From contig CP087974.1 in assembly GCA_024426085.1 (NCBI GenBank), forward strand, positions 4,561,630-4,625,629: 64,000 nt of DNA, in the 5' to 3' direction. Below, in pieces: positions 9,899 through 19,686 of the stretch. How positions within the stretch are numbered: position 1 is the stretch's first letter; each line of letters opens with the position of its first letter. The DNA is from Rhizobium sp. RCAM05350. Lineage in GTDB: Bacteria > Pseudomonadota > Alphaproteobacteria > Rhizobiales > Rhizobiaceae. A model generated the notes under the pieces. The model worked only from the letters and a program-made list of their open reading frames with translations. It had not been told where the DNA came from and did not search any database. The position numbers and the translations under genes are program-made.

Positions 9899-10405
9899 AC
9901 CAAAAGTAAGTATTGTCGTCGTGGTATCTGCCAACGGTGTGATCGGCAGGGACGGCGGGTTGCCGTGGCACCTGCCCAGCGACCTCAAGCGCTTCAAGGC
10001 GCTGACGCTCGGAAAACCGGTGATCATGGGGCGAAAGACCTGGGCCTCGATCGGAAGGCCGCTTCCGGGTCGTCCCAATATCGTCATCAGCCGCGATGTG
10101 CATTTCGCGGCGGAGGGGGCAATTGTCGTTCAATCGCTGGAGGCGGCGCTTGCTGAAGCACGCAGGCTGGCCGCTGATCCTGGCGTCGATGAGGTCTGCA
10201 TCATCGGCGGTGGCGAGATCTATCGTCAGGCGATTGATCTCGCCGATCTCTTGCATGTCACCACCGTCGCTGCCGAGGTCGAGGGCGATACCCGGTTTCC
10301 ACGATCGAACCCTCTGCTTTCGAAAAGATCGTCGATGAACCCTTGCCGCGGGGCGAGAAGGACAGTCACGCCATGCATTTCTCGACTTGGCGGCGGAAAA
10401 GCTGA
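9891..10405 (+). CDS. folA: Dihydrofolate reductase (one base missing)
   Basis: DHFR reduces dihydrofolate to tetrahydrofolate with NADPH. Clear family marks: SANGVIGRDGGLPWHLPSDLKRFK near the N-terminus, GKPVIMGRKTWASIGRPLPGR, the NADPH loop CIIGGGEIYRQAI and DTRFP. After GDTRFP a base is missing near 10297 (TTTCCACG for TTTCCGACG). Restoring it continues into TIEPSAFEKIV and a normal C-terminus ending at TGA 10403-10405, for 171 residues. The ATG at 9891 overlaps the end of the GST gene. An essential gene broken in this way is better explained by a sequence error than by decay. Confidence 0.93.
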
Positions 10406-10555
10406 GCAATGCTAACTATTTTGCCGGATTTACGGTGAAGTTGGATGCGCCGCGTTGAAAGCCGTTCTGGACATACCTATAACGGGTTCACATCATGGCC
10501 TGTGGCGCTTCCGCGGGGCATTGATCTCGGAATTTTTTCTATGGAAGAGGTATGA

Positions 10556-11669
10556 ATGCCCTGGAGCAATCAGAACGGTGGCGGCGGCGGTCCTTGGGGC
10601 GGTGGCGGCGGCGGGAAATAAAGGCCCCTGGGGCCAGGGGCCAAACCGGCCGCGTGGCGGCGGTGGCCGTGGCAACGGTGGTCCTCCGGATCTCGAGGAA
10701 ATCTTCCGGCGGGGTCAGGACCAGCTGAAAAGCGTGGTGCCGGGTGGTTTTAACGGCGGTGTCGTTGCGATCATCGGCCTTCTGATCGTCGGCTTCATCC
10801 TGATCAATTCGATCTACACCGTCCAGCCGGACGAGCGCGGCGTCGAAATGCGTTTCGGCAAGCCGAAGGACGAGATTTCCATGCCGGGCCTGCACTACCA
10901 TTTCTGGCCGCTTGAAACGGTCGAACTGGTGAAGATCACCGAGCAGCAGCAGAATATCGGCAGCAAGTCCGGCATTGGCGACCAGTCGGCCGCCGGCCTG
11001 ATGCTGTCGGGCGACCAGAACATCGTCAACGTTCAGTTCTCCGTGCTGTTTTCCGTGACCGATCCGAAGGCCTATCTCTTCAACGTCGAGGATCCGTCCG
11101 ACACGCTGCAGCAGGTTGCAGAGAGCGCCATGCGCGAAGTGGTCGGCCGCCGTCCGGCGCAGGACATCTTCCGCGACAACCGTCAGGCGATCGCAGCCGA
11201 CGTGAAGACGACGATCCAGGCGACCATGGACACCTATGGTGCCGGCGTTTCCGTCAACACGGTCGCCATCGAAGACGCGGCACCGCCGCGCGAAGTGGCT
11301 GATGCGTTCGACGAGGTGCACGCGCCGAGCAGGACGAAGACCGCTTCGTCGAAGAAGCCAATCAGTATGCCAACCAGGTGCTCGGTAAGGCCCGTGGTCA
11401 AGCAGCCCAGTTGCGCGAAGAAGCGGCCGCCTACAAGGGCCGAGTCGTCAAGGAAGCACAGGGTGAGGCGCAGCGCTTCATCTCCGTCTACGACGCCTAT
11501 TCGAAAGCACCCGACGTGACGCGCAAGCGTCTCTATCTCGAAACGATGCAGAGCGTTCTCGGCAAGTCCAAGAAGGTTATTCTCGACGAGAAGAACGGCC
11601 AGGGCGTCTTGCCTTATCTGCCGCTCAATGAAATCGGCAAGCCCCGCGCAGTCGGGAGGGGCCCAGTAA
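10556..11669 (+). CDS. hflK: HflK, membrane SPFH/band-7 regulator of FtsH (three frame breaks)
   Basis: HflK and HflC form a membrane complex that controls the FtsH protease. The protein starts MPWSNQNGGGGGPWGGG, a Gly-rich cytosolic tail typical of HflK, then has one membrane helix (VVAIIGLLIVGFILINSIY) and the SPFH domain beginning YTVQPDERGVEMRFGK. Frame breaks: one extra base near 10612 in GGGAAATAAA, one missing near 11320 (DEVQRAEQDE region), and one extra C near 11663. With these repaired the gene is 370 residues and ends at TAA 11667-11669, overlapping the hflC start by one base (TAATG). Confidence 0.92.
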
Positions 11670-12583
11670 TGACCAACCGTCTTCCCTATATCCTGATCGG
11701 CCTGGCGCTCGTGCTGATGGCGGTCTATTCCTCCGTGTTCATCGTCAACCAGCGTCAGCAGGCGATCGTCGTGCGCTTCGGTCAGATCAAGGACGTCAAG
11801 ACCGAGCCGGGCCTGTATTTCAAGCTACCTTTCGCCTTCATGGACGCAGACCGCGTTCAGTATGTCGAAAGCAGGCTCTGCGCTTCGATCTCGACAACAT
11901 CCGCGTGCAGGTCTCCGGCGGCAAGTTCTATGAAGTCGATGCCTTCGTCGTCTACAAGATCGCCGACGCGCGTCCTTCCACGAAACGGTTTCCGGCGACC
12001 GGGAATCGGCCGAATCGCGCCTTCGCACCCGTCTCGACGCCTCGTTGCGCCGGGTTTACGGTCTGCGCGGCTTTGAATCGGCACTGTCCGAAGAGCGTGC
12101 ATCGATGATGCGCGAAGTTCGCGCCGACCTGAAGACCGATGCCGAATCGCTCGGCCTCAACATCGAGGATGTCCGCATCCAGCGCACCGACCTGACGCAG
12201 GAAGTCTCGCAGCAGACCTTCGAGCGGATGAAGGCGGAACGTCTGGCGGAAGCCGAACTGATCCGCGCCCGTGGTAACGAAAGGGCCAGACCCGCCGTGC
12301 CGTTGCCGACCGTCAGGTTGTCGAGTTCGTTGCCGAAGCGCAGCGCGATTCGGAAATCCTGCGCGGTGAAGGTGAAGCCGAGCGGACCGCCGTTTTTGCC
12401 GATGCCTTTTCCCGTGATCCGAAGTTCTTCGAGTTCTACCGCTCGATGACGGCCTATGATCAGGCGATCGGCAGCCCGGAGACGACGCTGGTTCTGTCGC
12501 CGGACTCGGAATTCTTCCGCTATTTCAACAGTTCGGACGGGGCAGCCGCTCCTTCCGCCACTCAGCCCGCTGCAGGAAACTGA
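11669..12583 (+). CDS. hflC: HflC, partner of HflK (three bases missing)
   Basis: The second subunit of the HflKC complex: an N-terminal signal-anchor helix (LPYILIGLALVLMAVYSSVFIV) followed by the SPFH domain (NQRQQAIVVRFGQIKDVKTEPGLYFKLPF) and a helical tail that includes QRTDLTQEVSQQTFERMKAERLAEAE. Single bases are missing near 11872, 11973 and 12280. Each repair restores family sequence, giving 305 residues to the TGA at 12581-12583. It overlaps hflK by one base and is followed eight bases later by a DUF2065 gene, the usual rhizobial order. Confidence 0.92.
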
Positions 12584-12591
12584 TCAGCGAC

Positions 12592-12777
12592 ATGAGTGAT
12601 TTTCTGACAGGAATTGCATTTTTCCTGATCATCGAGGGGCTGGTGTACGCACTGGCCCCTTTGGTTTTGGTGGAAATGGCCAAGCGTTTGCCCCATATTC
12701 CAGAGCAACAGTTGCGGCTGTTCGGGCTCGTCTCCGTCGTTATTGGCGTCGCACTTGTCTGGATGGTGCGAGGATAA
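12592..12777 (+). CDS. DUF2065 two-helix membrane protein
   Basis: A 61-residue protein made almost entirely of two hydrophobic helices, FLTGIAFFLIIEGLVYALAP and LRLFGLVSVVIGVALVWM, with a short charged turn between them. It matches DUF2065, whose members sit next to hflC in many proteobacteria; function unknown. It starts eight bases after the hflC stop and ends three bases before the ACT-domain gene, so it is very likely in the hflKC operon and may assist that membrane complex, though this rests on position only. Confidence 0.85.
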   Translation: MSDFLTGIAFFLIIEGLVYALAPLVLVEMAKRLPHIPEQQLRLFGLVSVVIGVALVWMVRG

Positions 12778-12780
12778 GAC

Positions 12781-13167
12781 ATGACACATAAATTGCTTAT
12801 TCGATTGGTGGACGCAGAATATGCGATCACGAGGCTCAACATTGGAACGCCACTACCGGAATGGCTGCCGGGAGCCGGTTTCTGGGCCGTTTCGAGTTCG
12901 CGCGAGGAAATGACGCTCGTTTGCCGGGCGGCTCGCATTCCCTCCAGTATCCAGTCGTCCGGCGGCTGGCGCTGCTTCCGCATTGAGCAGCACTTTAACT
13001 TCGATGTCCCCGGCATTCTTGCCTCCGTGCTGACCCCGCTCTCCGAGGCCGGCGTCGGCATCTTCGCCAATTCCACTTTCAGCACCGACTACATCTTCAT
13101 TATCGCCTCCGACCTCGACAAGGCTGTGGCAGCATTGAAGGCGCACGGTCACGAACTGATGAATTGA
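12781..13167 (+). CDS. ACT-domain protein (CASTOR-like)
   Basis: A 128-residue protein built of two ACT-like halves. The second half reads FDVPGILASVLTPLSEAGVGIFANSTFSTDYIFI, the typical ACT_7/CASTOR motif that binds small ligands, often amino acids. No catalytic domain is attached, so it is likely a stand-alone ligand sensor. It starts three bases after the DUF2065 stop and seems to end the hflKC operon. The ligand and partner are not evident. Confidence 0.75.
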   Translation: MTHKLLIRLVDAEYAITRLNIGTPLPEWLPGAGFWAVSSSREEMTLVCRAARIPSSIQSSGGWRCFRIEQHFNFDVPGILASVLTPLSEAGVGIFANSTFSTDYIFIIASDLDKAVAALKAHGHELMN

Positions 13168-13380
13168 CAGGTGAGCTGAGCGACCCTGAGGACGCTAACG
13201 AAAAGATGACTGGACAGCGTCCCAAATCCGCCTTATCTTCGAACAGATTCTACGCCAACTTGCACGGCATAGAGGTTGACGGAAAGCCAATCTCGCAGCC
13301 GCGACGTCCGTCCGCATGACGAACATTTTTCCGGCCGGCCGTTGTTGCGGCAGTATGCCTTCCCAAATCGAGAGGACCCC

Positions 13381-14916
13381 ATGGGCTTGTCCATCCGCGC
13401 TTCCTTCTTCCGGTCCGTCACGCTCGCTGCGAGCGCCGCTCTGCTGATGAATACCGTGCCGGCGCTGTCCGTGGCCCATGCCCAGATCAAGGCGCCGGTG
13501 CCGACGCAGCAGGGTCCGGATCTCGGTTGCCGATCTGGCAGCGGGCCTGCTCGACGCCGTCGTCAATATTTCGACCTCCCAGAACGTCAAGAACGACGAC
13601 CAGGCGCCGATGCCGCAGGTGCCGGAAGGCTCGCCGTTCCAGGATTTCTTCGACGAGTTCTTCAAGGGGCAGGGCGGTGAGGGCGGCAATCGCCAGCGCA
13701 CGGTCAACTCGCTCGGCTCTGGCTTCGTCATCGATCCCTCGGGGATCATCGTCACCAACAACCACGTGATCGAGGGCGCCGACGATATCGAGGTCAATTT
13801 CGCCAATGGTTCCAAGCTCAAGGCAAAACTGATCGGTACGGATACCAAGACCGACCTCGCAGTGCTGAAGGTCGAACCGAAGAAGCCTTTGACTGCCGTG
13901 CCGATCGGCGATTCCAGGCAGATGCGGATCGGTGACTGGGTGATGGCGATCGGCAATCCGTTCGGTCTCGGCGGCACGGTGACGGTCGGCATCATTTCGG
14001 CTGCGGCCGCAATATCAATGCCGGTCCCTATGACAATTTCATCCAGACCGATGCTGCGATCAATAAGGGCAATTCCGGCGGCCCGCTCTTCAACATGAAG
14101 GGCGAGGTCATCGGCATCAACACGGCGATCATTTCGCCGACAGGCGGATCGATCGGCATCGGTTTCTCGGTTCCGACGGAACTTGCCGGCAACGTCATTT
14201 CCCAGCTCAGGGAGTTCGGCGAAACCCATCGCGGCTGGCTTGGCGTGCGCATTCAACCGGTCACGGCCGATATTGCCGAAAGCCTGAAGATGGAGACGCC
14301 AAAGGGCGCGCTCGTGGCCGGTATCATCAAGGGCGGCCCCGTCGATGGCGGTGCGATCAAGACGGGCGACGTGATCTTGAAATTCGACGGCCGCGATGTC
14401 GTCGAAATGCGCGATCTGCCGCGCGTCGTGGCGGAAAGCCCGGTCGGCAAGGCCGTCGATGTGGTGATCGTGCGCGACGGCAAGGAGATGACCGTCAAGG
14501 TGACGCTCGGCCGCCTCGAAGATGGTGAAAATCTTGCCGAGGCGGAAGCCAAGACCTCGCCGACGGAAGAAGGCACCGATCAGGCCGAGCCGCCTCCTGC
14601 TGCGGACCTGCCGGCGTCCGACGTGGTGCTCGGCATGAAGCTCGCGGTGCTCGACGCGGAAAGCCGCAAGACCTATGGCATTTCCGAGGATGTCGAGGGG
14701 GTCGTCATCGCCGAGGTCCAGCCGCAATCGGCCGCCGCCGAACGACGGATCGCATCCGGGGACGTGATCGTCGAGATCGGCCAGGAAGCGATGAAGACGC
14801 CCGAGGACGTGTCGGCAAGGGTCGAGGAATTGAAGGCGGACGGCCGGCGCAATGCGCTGCTGATGATCGCCAACAAGACCGGCGAACTCAGGTTCGTGAC
14901 CGTGCGGATGGAGTAG
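13381..14916 (+). CDS. degP: DegP/HtrA periplasmic serine protease (two compensating frame breaks)
   Basis: A 511-residue Do-family protease-chaperone that degrades misfolded envelope proteins. It has a signal peptide ending near VAHAQ, then a trypsin-like domain with the triad His in NNHVIEG, Asp in DLAVLKV and Ser in NSGGPLF, followed by two PDZ domains (the first from about RGWLGVRIQPV, the second near the C-terminus with ASGDVIVEIGQE). One extra G near 13518 and one missing C near 14012 cancel each other. The ATG at 13381 opens directly into the signal peptide. A strong terminator follows at 14945. Confidence 0.93.
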
Positions 14917-14944
14917 TTTTCGTCTGTCGACGGCGGTTGATCTT

Positions 14945-14971
14945 AAAGGCGGGCTTTTGGAGCCCGCCTTT
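14945..14971. terminator. Bidirectional terminator after degP
   Basis: AAAGGCGGGCT at 14945-14955 pairs perfectly over eleven bases with AGCCCGCCTTT at 14961-14971, with a five-base loop. It has T bases on the 3' side in both directions. It lies 28 bases after the degP stop, and the opposing acetyltransferase gene ends 92 bases further on, so it can serve both. Confidence 0.88.
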
Positions 14972-15063
14972 ATCGTGCCAGCCATTCTTTGTGGCTGATG
15001 GCATAGACCACGTGATGCTTGAGGTGTGGCGTGGTATCCGGCACCCTGCGGATGCTCGAAGTC

Positions 15064-15527
15064 TCAGGATGGATCCTGGCGCATGCCAAGGCGTTTCATT
15101 ACGGCTGTTGAGCGCTCGTTGTTTTCAACCGCGAAAGATATGATCTCCGGAAGCTTGTGCGTTTCAAAGCCATGCCGAAGCGTCGCCTCCGCCGCTTCTG
15201 TGACAAATCCTCGGCGCCAGAAGCGAACGGCCAACCGCCAGCCGATCTCGACCGTGCCATCCGGCAGGAAGGGCTCCAGATCGGTACGGGCGAGACCGAG
15301 AAAACCGATCGGCTCGTCCGTGTCTTTCAGCGCCAGGGCGAAGAAACCAAGCCCGGTTTCGCAGATGCGCTGGCGAACTTGATCCATCAGTACGTCGGAT
15401 TCTTCCGTGAGCGCTGACGCGGAAAGAACTCCATCACTTTCGGATCGGCGTTGATTTCGGCAAACAGCGGCCGATCGCTCTCCTGCCAGTTGCGGATGCG
15501 CAGGCGCTCCGTTTCCAGAATGATCAC
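15064..15527 (-). CDS. GNAT family N-acetyltransferase (one base missing)
   Basis: About 154 residues of the RimJ/RimL-like GNAT type, which transfer acetyl from acetyl-CoA to an amine. It opens with LETERLRIRNWQESDRP, has the core strand GFLGLARTD, the EIGWRLA strand, the acetyl-CoA loop RFWRRGFVTEAA and the C-terminal ENNERSTAVMKRLGM. One base is missing near 15428, between FFPR and SALTEESDV. The start is a GTG at 15527 that overlaps the serB stop (GTGA), so the two genes are probably coupled. Substrate unknown. Confidence 0.82.
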
Positions 15528-16409
15528 CGCACGAAATCCGTCTTGCGGTAACCCTGGATATAGAGGAGGGCGGTGAGGTCGGCGTGGTCGATGCGGATCT
15601 TGACCTGCGAGGAGACCACCGGCTTGGCATGCAGGGCGACGCCTGCGCCGGCCAGATGCAGCATGCCAAGATCGTTGGCGCCATCGCCGACGGCAAGGGC
15701 ATCAGCGGTCGAAATGCCGAGCCTTGTGGTAATATCGACCAGCGCATCCACCTTGGCCTGCTTGCCGAGGATCGGCTCGGCGACCGAGCCGGTGAGATGG
15801 CCGTCCTTTTCCAGCAGGATATTGGCGCGGTTCTCATTGAAGCCGAGCGTCGCGGCGATCGGGCCGGTAAAAACCGTAAAGCCGCCGGAGACGAGGGCCG
15901 TGTAATAGCCCTTTGCCTTCATCGTTGCGACTAGTTCGAGACCGCCAGGGGTGAGCGTGATGCGCTTTTCGATGACGTCGCCGACGACGCTGAGCGGCAG
16001 GCCCTTGAGCAGGGCGACGTTCGGTCAGGGCCGGCTCGAAGGCGATTTCGCCGTTCATCGCCCGGGCGGTGATCGCCGCGACCTTATCTTTCAAGCCGAC
16101 TTCTGCGGCAAGTTCATCGATGCATTCCTGGCCGATCATGGTGGAGTCCATGTCGGCGATCAGAAGTTTCTTGCGCCGCGTCTCGGCATTCTGAACGATG
16201 ACATCCACCGGCGCATCGCCGATCACGCCCTGCAGCAGCGCTTCCTGCCAGTCCGGATTGGCGCCGTCCTTGAGCGCGATGTCGCAGGCGACGCCGTCGG
16301 CCAACCAGTAAAGGCCGGATGCATCGACTGCGGCTGCTGCCTCTTCGGCGAGCGCTGGTGTCAGGATGGGATTTGACGGATTGGCAACAAGCGTGGCAAC
16401 GAAGGCCAT
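15524..16409 (-). CDS. serB: Phosphoserine phosphatase (frame broken)
   Basis: SerB removes phosphate from phosphoserine, the last step of serine synthesis. It is a HAD hydrolase: the nucleophile motif is IADMDSTMIGQE, motif II is in the conserved SGGFTVF, and motif III/IV is GDGANDLGML. The N-terminal 80 residues form the usual regulatory extension (FVATLVANPSNP). The frame shifts near 16017, where two bases (a CG) seem to be lost between LTER and VALLKGLPL; restoring them gives 295 residues. Its ATG at 16409 overlaps the miaA start on the other strand. Confidence 0.92.
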
Positions 16410-17313
16410 GATGAAAAACCTTGAGATTGGACAGGACGCAATCCTGATAACCGGGCCGACTGCCAGCGGCAAGTCCGCTCTCGCCGTTGAGCTGGCGAAA
16501 CGGCATAATGGCGTCGTGATCAACGCTGACAGCATGCAGGTCTACGACACCCTGCATGTGCTGACGGCGCGACCGTTTGAAACGGACATGCAGGGCGTCG
16601 CACACCATCTCTATGGGCACGTACCGGCATCGCGGCACTATTCCACCGGCGAGTGGTTTCGCGACGCAGTCGAGGTGCTGCAGGTGGTGCGCAGTCAGGG
16701 CAAGGTTCCTGTCTTCGTCGGCGGTACCGGGCTCTACTTCAAGGCTTTGACCGGTGGTCTGTCGGATATGCCGGCGGTGCCCGCCACGATCCACGACGAT
16801 GTGCGGGGACGGTTGCTTACGGAAGGGGCGGAGGCTCTGCATGCGATCCTGTCGCAGATGGATCCGGAAACCGCCGCAACGCTGCGGTCGGGCGATGGAC
16901 AGCGCATCGCGCGGGCGCTGGAGATATTTGAGGCGACCGGCCAGTCCATTCGCGTCTTTCAGGCGCAACAGGGGCCTGTCGCCATCGACCCCGATCGTGC
17001 AATGAAAATTGTCGTGCTGCCGGAGCGGGCGCTGCTGCGCCAGCGGATCGATCGGCGCTTTGCCGGAATGCTGGAAAGTGGTGCCGTCGAGGAGGTACAG
17101 GCTCTACTATCACTCGATCTCAGGCCCGAAATGCCGGCGATGAAGGCGATCGGCGTACCACAGATCGCCGTGCTGCTGTCAGGCACGATGAGCAAGGCTG
17201 AGGTGATCGAAACGTCATCGGCTGCTACGCGGCAATATGCCAAGCGCCAGATGACATGGTTTCGCAATCAACTGGACGATAGCTGGCTGCGCTGGGACCC
17301 GGCGAGCGGCTGA
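16408..17313 (+). CDS. miaA: tRNA dimethylallyltransferase
   Basis: Intact, 301 residues. MiaA adds the isopentenyl group to A37 of tRNAs that read U-starting codons. The P-loop GPTASGKS is at residues 16-23, followed by NADSMQVY, the PVFVGGTGLYFKAL motif, and the C-terminal ATRQYAKRQMTWFRNQ signature. ATG 16408 and ATG 16411 are both possible starts. The gene diverges from serB and their start codons overlap by two bases, so each promoter must lie inside the other gene or further away. Confidence 0.95.
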   Translation: MMKNLEIGQDAILITGPTASGKSALAVELAKRHNGVVINADSMQVYDTLHVLTARPFETDMQGVAHHLYGHVPASRHYSTGEWFRDAVEVLQVVRSQGKVPVFVGGTGLYFKALTGGLSDMPAVPATIHDDVRGRLLTEGAEALHAILSQMDPETAATLRSGDGQRIARALEIFEATGQSIRVFQAQQGPVAIDPDRAMKIVVLPERALLRQRIDRRFAGMLESGAVEEVQALLSLDLRPEMPAMKAIGVPQIAVLLSGTMSKAEVIETSSAATRQYAKRQMTWFRNQLDDSWLRWDPASG

Positions 17314-17331
17314 GGCCGCCGGCCTTCCAGA

Positions 17332-19382
17332 CTATTTGCGGATGATGCTGCTCAGCGGTTTTTTCAACAGGCTTTTTGCGCAGCGACGGCCGGGGTTGAT
17401 CGGGGGCGGATTGGGAGAAGCTCGGCGGAGGTGCGCGGGGCTGCCCTGCAAGGATCGGGCCGGGACTGCGCAGGTGGCTCATCCGAAAGCAGCTGGTTAC
17501 GTATCTGGTTGAAACGCTCAAGCTGCGGATTGGTAGGCTCACGCGGCAGCATCGCCGGGTTATAGGGCTCGACAGCCGGCGTATGAGTCTCATTCTGCGG
17601 TGTCACAGCCGTCTGGCTAAACGTACTGTTGTCGACAAAACCGTCATCCATCGAAGGGGTATCATGCTCAGGCCCGCCGAGGCTTGCCGAGTAAGCCTGC
17701 TGGAAACCGGAAATGTCGGGTCCGTGCATGGCGCGCATGCATGACACGACGTTGCGCATCCACGGTGTCGGGGGTTTCATCCGTGACCTTGACGCCAACG
17801 CCATTGGCTTTCGGCAGGCTCTTTTCCTCGACCCGCGTAAACCGCATGCGCATCGGCACAGCGACGGCCTCGCCGAAGGCGATTGCCTCGCCATTGCCGA
17901 TCGAAGAAATGAAGCTGGTCGTCGAGATCGATGAGTTCGGGATGGCCGAGCGGATGATTTCCTGGTCGCGGTCGTTGGAAAGCCGCATGGCAAAGACCGT
18001 CGAGCACTGCGACAGGATGGTCGGATCCAGTTCGCCTGGGCGCTGGGTGATGATCCCCAGCGAGACACCATATTTACGGCCTTCCTTGGCGATGCGTGCG
18101 ATGGCTTGACGGGTCGGAACGAAGCCGAGGCTGGCGTCGGCTGGAACGTAGCGGTGAGCTTCCTCGCAGACGACCAGCATATGAACGCCGCCGTTGCTCC
18201 AAAGCGCAATCTCAAAAGCCATGCGGCAGAGGACGGAGGCAACGGAGTTGACGACTTCGGACGGGATTCCGGCGAGCTGGAATGTGGTGATCGGCCTGCC
18301 TTCCCCAGGATCCGGAAGATCTTGGCGATCGTCTCCAGAATCGTGTCGGTGATCGTGTTGGATGAGAACATGAAATTGTAACGCGGATCGTTGATCGCGC
18401 CGATGACCTTCACCTTCAGCGACCGCAGATGCGGCTTGTCGTTGCGGCCTTCAAGGCGCCCGATGCGCTCGTCGATCAGCGCCAGCAGATCGGCCATGCG
18501 ATAAGGCACTGGCGTATCGGCGGTGATCGAGCTTTTCTCGCTGGTCCGGCGCGCCAGGCCGGATTCCGCAGAGCCCTTGAAGGCCCTCTTTGCTTCCGGA
18601 ACAACATCGCGCAGGATGTCGAGTTCTTCGGGAACCGGCGGCCGGCCGCGGAAAATCACCTCTGCAAATTCTTCAAGCTTCATCAGCCAGAAGGGTAGAT
18701 CGAGATTGTCGGTGTCGATGACGACGGCGATGTCCGGAAAGGCGGCGGCGAATTCGTTGTGCGGATCGAGGATCAGTACGCGCAGCTTCGGATCCGAGGC
18801 GATGGCCTTGTGCAACAGCAGGCTGACGGCGGTGGATTTGCCGACGCCGGTGGTTCCGACGATGGCAAAATGTTTTGATAGCATCGATGGCACGTGGATG
18901 GCGGCGTCGAGGCTTTCATCCTGGGTTAGCTTGCCGATGACGCAGGTGTCATTCTTGCCGGTGTCATAGATGCGGGCAAGGTCAGCCGAACGGATGCGAT
19001 GGGCAATGGCGCCGAGATAGGGGTACTGGGTGATACCGGCGGAAAATTCCTCGCGCCCATTCGGGCTGAGATGAACTTCGCCCATTAGTTCCACTTCGAT
19101 GCGGAACGTGTTGTCGATTTCCTCGCCCCACTCGTTGGTGGCGGTCTGCATGGAATAGACAAGGGCGACGACACGGTTCTCGCCGACGGTGATCGAAATC
19201 AGCCGGCCAACGGACCAGAGTTCTGTGAGCGACGTCTCTCCGTTCTCGGCAATGGCTGCGATGGTCGCCCGCGAACCGCTGCACGCAACGACGCGGCCGA
19301 GGAAGCGGTTGCCCCGTTTCAGGGCATCGCGGCGATCCTGCTCTCCGGCGCTAATCGATGAATGAAGGTCATTGTTCAGCAA
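17332..19382 (-). CDS. HerA-like AAA+ ATPase (several frame breaks)
   Basis: Large ATPase of the HerA/VirB4-like FtsK superfamily, about 682 residues when restored. HerA hexamers pump DNA and often pair with a nuclease; none is adjacent here. Residues 1-145 form the HAS-barrel (FLGRVVACSGSRATI, VGRLISITVG). Walker A is GTTGVGKST at about 176-184, Walker B is LVVCEEAHR, and the arginine-rich RPGELDP motif follows. The C-terminal 120 residues are Pro/Gln-rich and end LLKKPLSSIIRK. Breaks: one base missing near 18303, extra bases near 17740, 17460 and 17368. The start is probably TTG 19382, seven bases after AGAGG; no in-frame ATG is near. Confidence 0.85.
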
Positions 19383-19500
19383 TGGGAAACCTCTGGCCAA
19401 GAGTGTGCCATATTATCGGAAGGGATTTAACAAGTTGTTTCTTGGGCTTGCACGTGTTTGTGCCATTTTGGACCCGTTCCGGTTGTTTTCCCAAAAGACG

Positions 19501-19529
19501 TTGACGGAGCGGATATTTCTGTTTATCAA
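19501..19529 (+). promoter_or_regulatory. Predicted promoter of the ilv leader
   Basis: TTGACG at 19501-19506 and TATCAA at 19524-19529 are separated by exactly 17 bases, a near-ideal housekeeping promoter. Transcription would start about 19536, only one or two bases before the leader peptide ATG at 19538, so the leader would be read from an essentially leaderless transcript, as is known for trpL of Sinorhizobium. Confidence 0.65.
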
Positions 19530-19537
19530 TCGCGCCC

Positions 19538-19594
19538 ATGATAAATATCGCAGTTATTCTTGTGGTGGGACGGCGCATGGGCAGGATGGTGTAA
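19538..19594 (+). CDS. ilvB leader peptide (attenuator)
   Basis: An 18-residue open frame, MINIAVILVVGRRMGRMV, then TAA. Seven of the first ten residues are Ile, Val or Leu, the three products of the pathway encoded downstream. Ribosome stalling at these codons when charged branched-chain tRNAs are scarce would favour the antiterminated fold; fast translation would allow the terminator at 19628. It has no Shine-Dalgarno site, which fits the predicted leaderless start. The mechanism is known for ilv operons in other bacteria; its use here is inferred from sequence. Confidence 0.82.
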   Translation: MINIAVILVVGRRMGRMV

Positions 19595-19620
19595 CCATCC
19601 GGCGATAGCCACCCATGCGC
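19573..19620 (+). promoter_or_regulatory. Attenuator stem overlapping the end of the leader peptide
   Basis: GCGCATGGG at 19573-19581 pairs perfectly with CCCATGCGC at 19612-19620. Nested inside is a second stem, GGATGG at 19584-19589 with CCATCC at 19595-19600, whose loop holds the leader stop codon. A ribosome stalled on the Ile/Val/Leu codons or stopped at the TAA would affect these stems differently, which is the layout expected of a pause/antiterminator region. Confidence 0.68.
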
Positions 19621-19627
19621 AAAACAC

Positions 19628-19650
19628 GAGGCCCTCAAGGGGCCTTTTTA
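19628..19650 (+). terminator. Attenuator terminator before ilvB
   Basis: AGGCCC at 19629-19634 pairs with GGGCCT at 19640-19645 around a five-base loop, followed by TTTTT at 19645-19649. It lies 34 bases after the leader peptide stop and 37 bases before the ilvB start, so it is an intrinsic terminator placed to stop transcription before the operon. Confidence 0.82.
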
Positions 19651-19686
19651 TGCCTTCAAACACGATACTCACAGCCAAACGCGAAC

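Noticed and set aside
10556..12583. Programmed ribosomal frameshifting in hflK and hflC
   Set aside because: Six breaks of both signs in two genes, without slippery heptamers or downstream pseudoknots, and the same pattern throughout the window, fit sequence error better.
13195..14985. 596-codon minus-strand frame opposite degP
   Set aside because: Low-complexity translation with many His, Asp and Arg and no domains; degP on the other strand has the full catalytic triad and PDZ domains.
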